Source: Methylotetracoccus sp. (GTDB lineage: Bacteria; Pseudomonadota; Gammaproteobacteria; Methylococcales; Methylococcaceae). Taken from it: a DNA stretch of 17,435 nucleotides. The position numbers and the translations under genes were made by a program. Of this stretch, positions 16,014 through 17,435 are shown piece after piece. The DNA is taken from assembly GCA_025458755.1 (NCBI GenBank), contig JALORT010000047.1:1-17435 (forward strand). Reading direction: 5' to 3'. The notes under the pieces were generated by a model. It had not been told where the DNA came from. It did no database searches and worked only from the letters and a program-made list of their open reading frames with translations. The first letter of the stretch is position 1; each line of letters opens with the position of its first letter.

Positions 16014-17198
16014 TCATACGGCATGGTCCCGGCGCAGCATATGCCTGATGCCGCGGATGGCCTGGCGGGTGCGGTGCTCGTTTTCGATCAGGCTGAAACG
16101 CACGTGGTCGTCCCCGAACTCACCAAACCCGATACCCGGTGAAACGGCCACCTGGGCATCCAGCATCAGTTTCTTCGCGAATTCCAGGGAACCCAGTTCG
16201 CGGTACGGTTCCGGAATCGGTGCCCAGACGAACATCGTCGCCTTGGGCTTTTCCACGATCCAGCCAATCGAGTTCAGGCCGCTGCACAACACGTCCCGGC
16301 GGGAGCGATAGACTTCGCGAATCTCGCCGACGCAGTCCTGCGGTCCTTCCAGCGCGGTAATTCCCGCGACCTGGATCGGTGTGAACATGCCGTAATCCAG
16401 GTAGGACTTGATCCGCGCCAGCGCGGCGACCAGTTCAGGATTGCCGCACATGAAGCCGACACGCCAGCCGGGCATGTTGTAGCTCTTCGACAACGTGAAG
16501 AATTCCACGGCGACCTCGGTGGCGTGCGGAACCTGCAGAATCGAGGGTGCAACATAACCATCGAACACCAGATCCGCATACGCCAGATCGTGGATGACCC
16601 AGATTCGGTATTCCCGGGCCATCTCAATGACTTTCTCGAAAAAATCCAGTTCGACGCACTGGGTCGTCGGGTTGCCGGGAAAGTTCAGGATCAGCATCTT
16701 CGGCTTGGGCCACGAGGTCTTGATCGCCTTTTCCAGCTCTTCGAAAAAGTCGACGCCGGCGACCAGCGGTACATGCCGCACATCCGCGCCCGCCAGCACG
16801 GTACCGTAGGGATGGATCGGGTACGCCGGATTGGGAACCAGCACGGCATCACCCGGCCCCACCGTCGCCAGCGCCAGATGCGCCAACCCTTCCTTGGAAC
16901 CGATCGTGACAATCGCTTCCGAATCCGGATCGAGTTCGACGCCGTAGCGGTCCCGGTACCAGTTGCAGATCGCCCGCCTGAGGCGCGGGATGCCGCGCGA
17001 TACGGAGTAACGATGGGTATTGCCCTTCTGGGCAACCTCGGTCAGCTTGTCGACGATGTGCTTCGGGGTCGGGCGGTCCGGGTTACCCATGCCGAAATCG
17101 ATGATGTCGCTGCCGCTCGCACGTTCCTTCGCCTTCAGGTCATTGACGATATTGAAGACATAGGGCGGCAGTCGTTTGATGCGCTGAAATTCTTCCAT
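16014..17198 (-). CDS. alaC: AlaC-type PLP aminotransferase (glutamate-pyruvate type)
   Basis: The 394-residue protein is a class I aminotransferase. The PLP lysine is K238 in [14 protein letters not shown], with N176 in FPGNPTTQ, D204 and Y207 in HDLAYADL, and R246 as further cofactor contacts. The opening [21 protein letters not shown] is characteristic of the AlaC/YfdZ group, which makes alanine from pyruvate and glutamate and can act on other keto acids. In several gammaproteobacteria this gene lies directly before hom and thrC, as here. The hom start follows 34 bases after its stop. The ATG at 17198 has no strong Shine-Dalgarno, and no clear promoter is visible in the 110 bases upstream. 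The exact substrate is inferred from family. Confidence 0.85.
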   Translation of the reverse strand: MEEFQRIKRLPPYVFNIVNDLKAKERASGSDIIDFGMGNPDRPTPKHIVDKLTEVAQKGNTHRYSVSRGIPRLRRAICNWYRDRYGVELDPDSEAIVTIGSKEGLAHLALATVGPGDAVLVPNPAYPIHPYGTVLAGADVRHVPLVAGVDFFEELEKAIKTSWPKPKMLILNFPGNPTTQCVELDFFEKVIEMAREYRIWVIHDLAYADLVFDGYVAPSILQVPHATEVAVEFFTLSKSYNMPGWRVGFMCGNPELVAALARIKSYLDYGMFTPIQVAGITALEGPQDCVGEIREVYRSRRDVLCSGLNSIGWIVEKPKATMFVWAPIPEPYRELGSLEFAKKLMLDAQVAVSPGIGFGEFGDDHVRFSLIENEHRTRQAIRGIRHMLRRDHAV

Positions 17199-17308
17199 TC
17201 AGGACTCGGGCGGCAGGCTATTTCCGGCTCCCGCAGCTCTCGCCGCCTCACCGGGAGGTCCAGAAGCCTGGCTAAAACCGTGAACGATAATCGCGAGGCC
17301 CGGTGCTG

Positions 17309-17435
17309 TCAATTCGAGCGGGACGCATCGGCGGACGATGGCCCGACCGGTTTCTCGGCGGTGAGCCGGGTCCAGCCCTGCACGATCCGGTACACGATCC
17401 ACATCAGATCACCGGCCAGAATCATCGTGCCGATC
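17309..17435 (-). CDS. C-terminus of a small membrane protein (cut by window edge)
   Basis: The last 41 codons of a minus-strand gene are visible, ending in TGA at 17309-17311. They read IGTMILAGDLMWIVYRIVQG, then WTRLTAEKPV and a polar tail. A hydrophobic helix followed by a basic-aromatic YRIVQGW segment suggests an inner-membrane protein, possibly of the DUF4870-like kind, but the piece is too short to be sure. It ends 110 bases before the aminotransferase start and could be the gene preceding that operon or its first gene. Confidence 0.5.
   Translation of the reverse strand, partial: IGTMILAGDLMWIVYRIVQGWTRLTAEKPVGPSSADASRSN

Noticed and set aside
14771..16048. A 425-codon open frame on the plus strand opposite hom
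   Set aside because: It is a mirror of the codon bias of hom, with no recognisable domain. The hom frame has all its motifs intact.
17199..17308. A possible threonine leader peptide or attenuator before the aminotransferase gene
   Set aside because: I found no run of Thr or Ile codons and no hairpin with a T tract in this interval.
17199..17402. A 67-codon minus-strand frame ending directly before the aminotransferase start
   Set aside because: Its translation looks random, and it overlaps in another frame the more convincing membrane-protein C-terminus that ends at 17309.

Overview
This window is a GC-rich stretch of bacterial chromosome with dense genes on both strands. Its content points to a Gram-negative gammaproteobacterium: System I cytochrome c maturation genes with CcmE and CcmI, a lipoprotein YafK-type L,D-transpeptidase, and an AlaC-type aminotransferase with homoserine dehydrogenase and threonine synthase. 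A methanotroph-like lineage (Methylococcales) is plausible, but that is an impression from gene types and cannot be proved here. I see no insertion sequence, phage gene, CRISPR array, tRNA or rRNA.

Left part (1-5153). The 5' end of an M14 zinc carboxypeptidase gene (minus, cut by the window edge) diverges from a lipoprotein L,D-transpeptidase gene (plus), which ends in a clear intrinsic terminator. Next come a small orphan LuxR-type HTH regulator (minus) and, divergent from it, a 570-residue polytopic membrane protein with GT-C-like features. The 419-base gap between them holds inverted repeats that could be operators. A DEDDh-type 3'-5' exonuclease (minus) closes this part.

Middle (5273-8463, plus strand). 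A tightly packed set encodes an Ap4A phosphorylase (ATP adenylyltransferase), a possible 32-residue ORF that overlaps both neighbours, a beta-CASP metallo-beta-lactamase RNase, and a TraB/GumN-family gene. The TraB/GumN gene appears broken near its 3' end by an internal deletion with a frameshift. Together with the divergent exonuclease, this is a local concentration of RNA- and nucleotide-processing enzymes.

Right part (8670-17198, minus strand). Nine consecutive genes look like one transcription unit, read from right to left: AlaC-type aminotransferase, homoserine dehydrogenase (hom), threonine synthase (thrC), then ccmD, ccmE, ccmF, ccmG/dsbE, ccmH and ccmI. Several junctions overlap as ATGA or GTGA. 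The ccmA, ccmB and ccmC genes, which normally precede ccmD, are absent: ccmD begins 6 bases after thrC. A strong stem-loop fills the hom-thrC junction and includes the thrC Shine-Dalgarno region. The C-terminus of an unidentified small membrane protein lies at the right edge.

The pathways in the right part are homoserine and threonine synthesis from aspartate semialdehyde, transamination of pyruvate or a related keto acid, and periplasmic heme delivery and ligation to apocytochromes c (CcmD/E/F/G/H/I). No clearly new system is evident. The most interesting items are the ccm/threonine operon fusion, the hom-thrC stem-loop, the disrupted TraB/GumN gene, the nested small ORF, and the orphan regulator with its inverted repeats.
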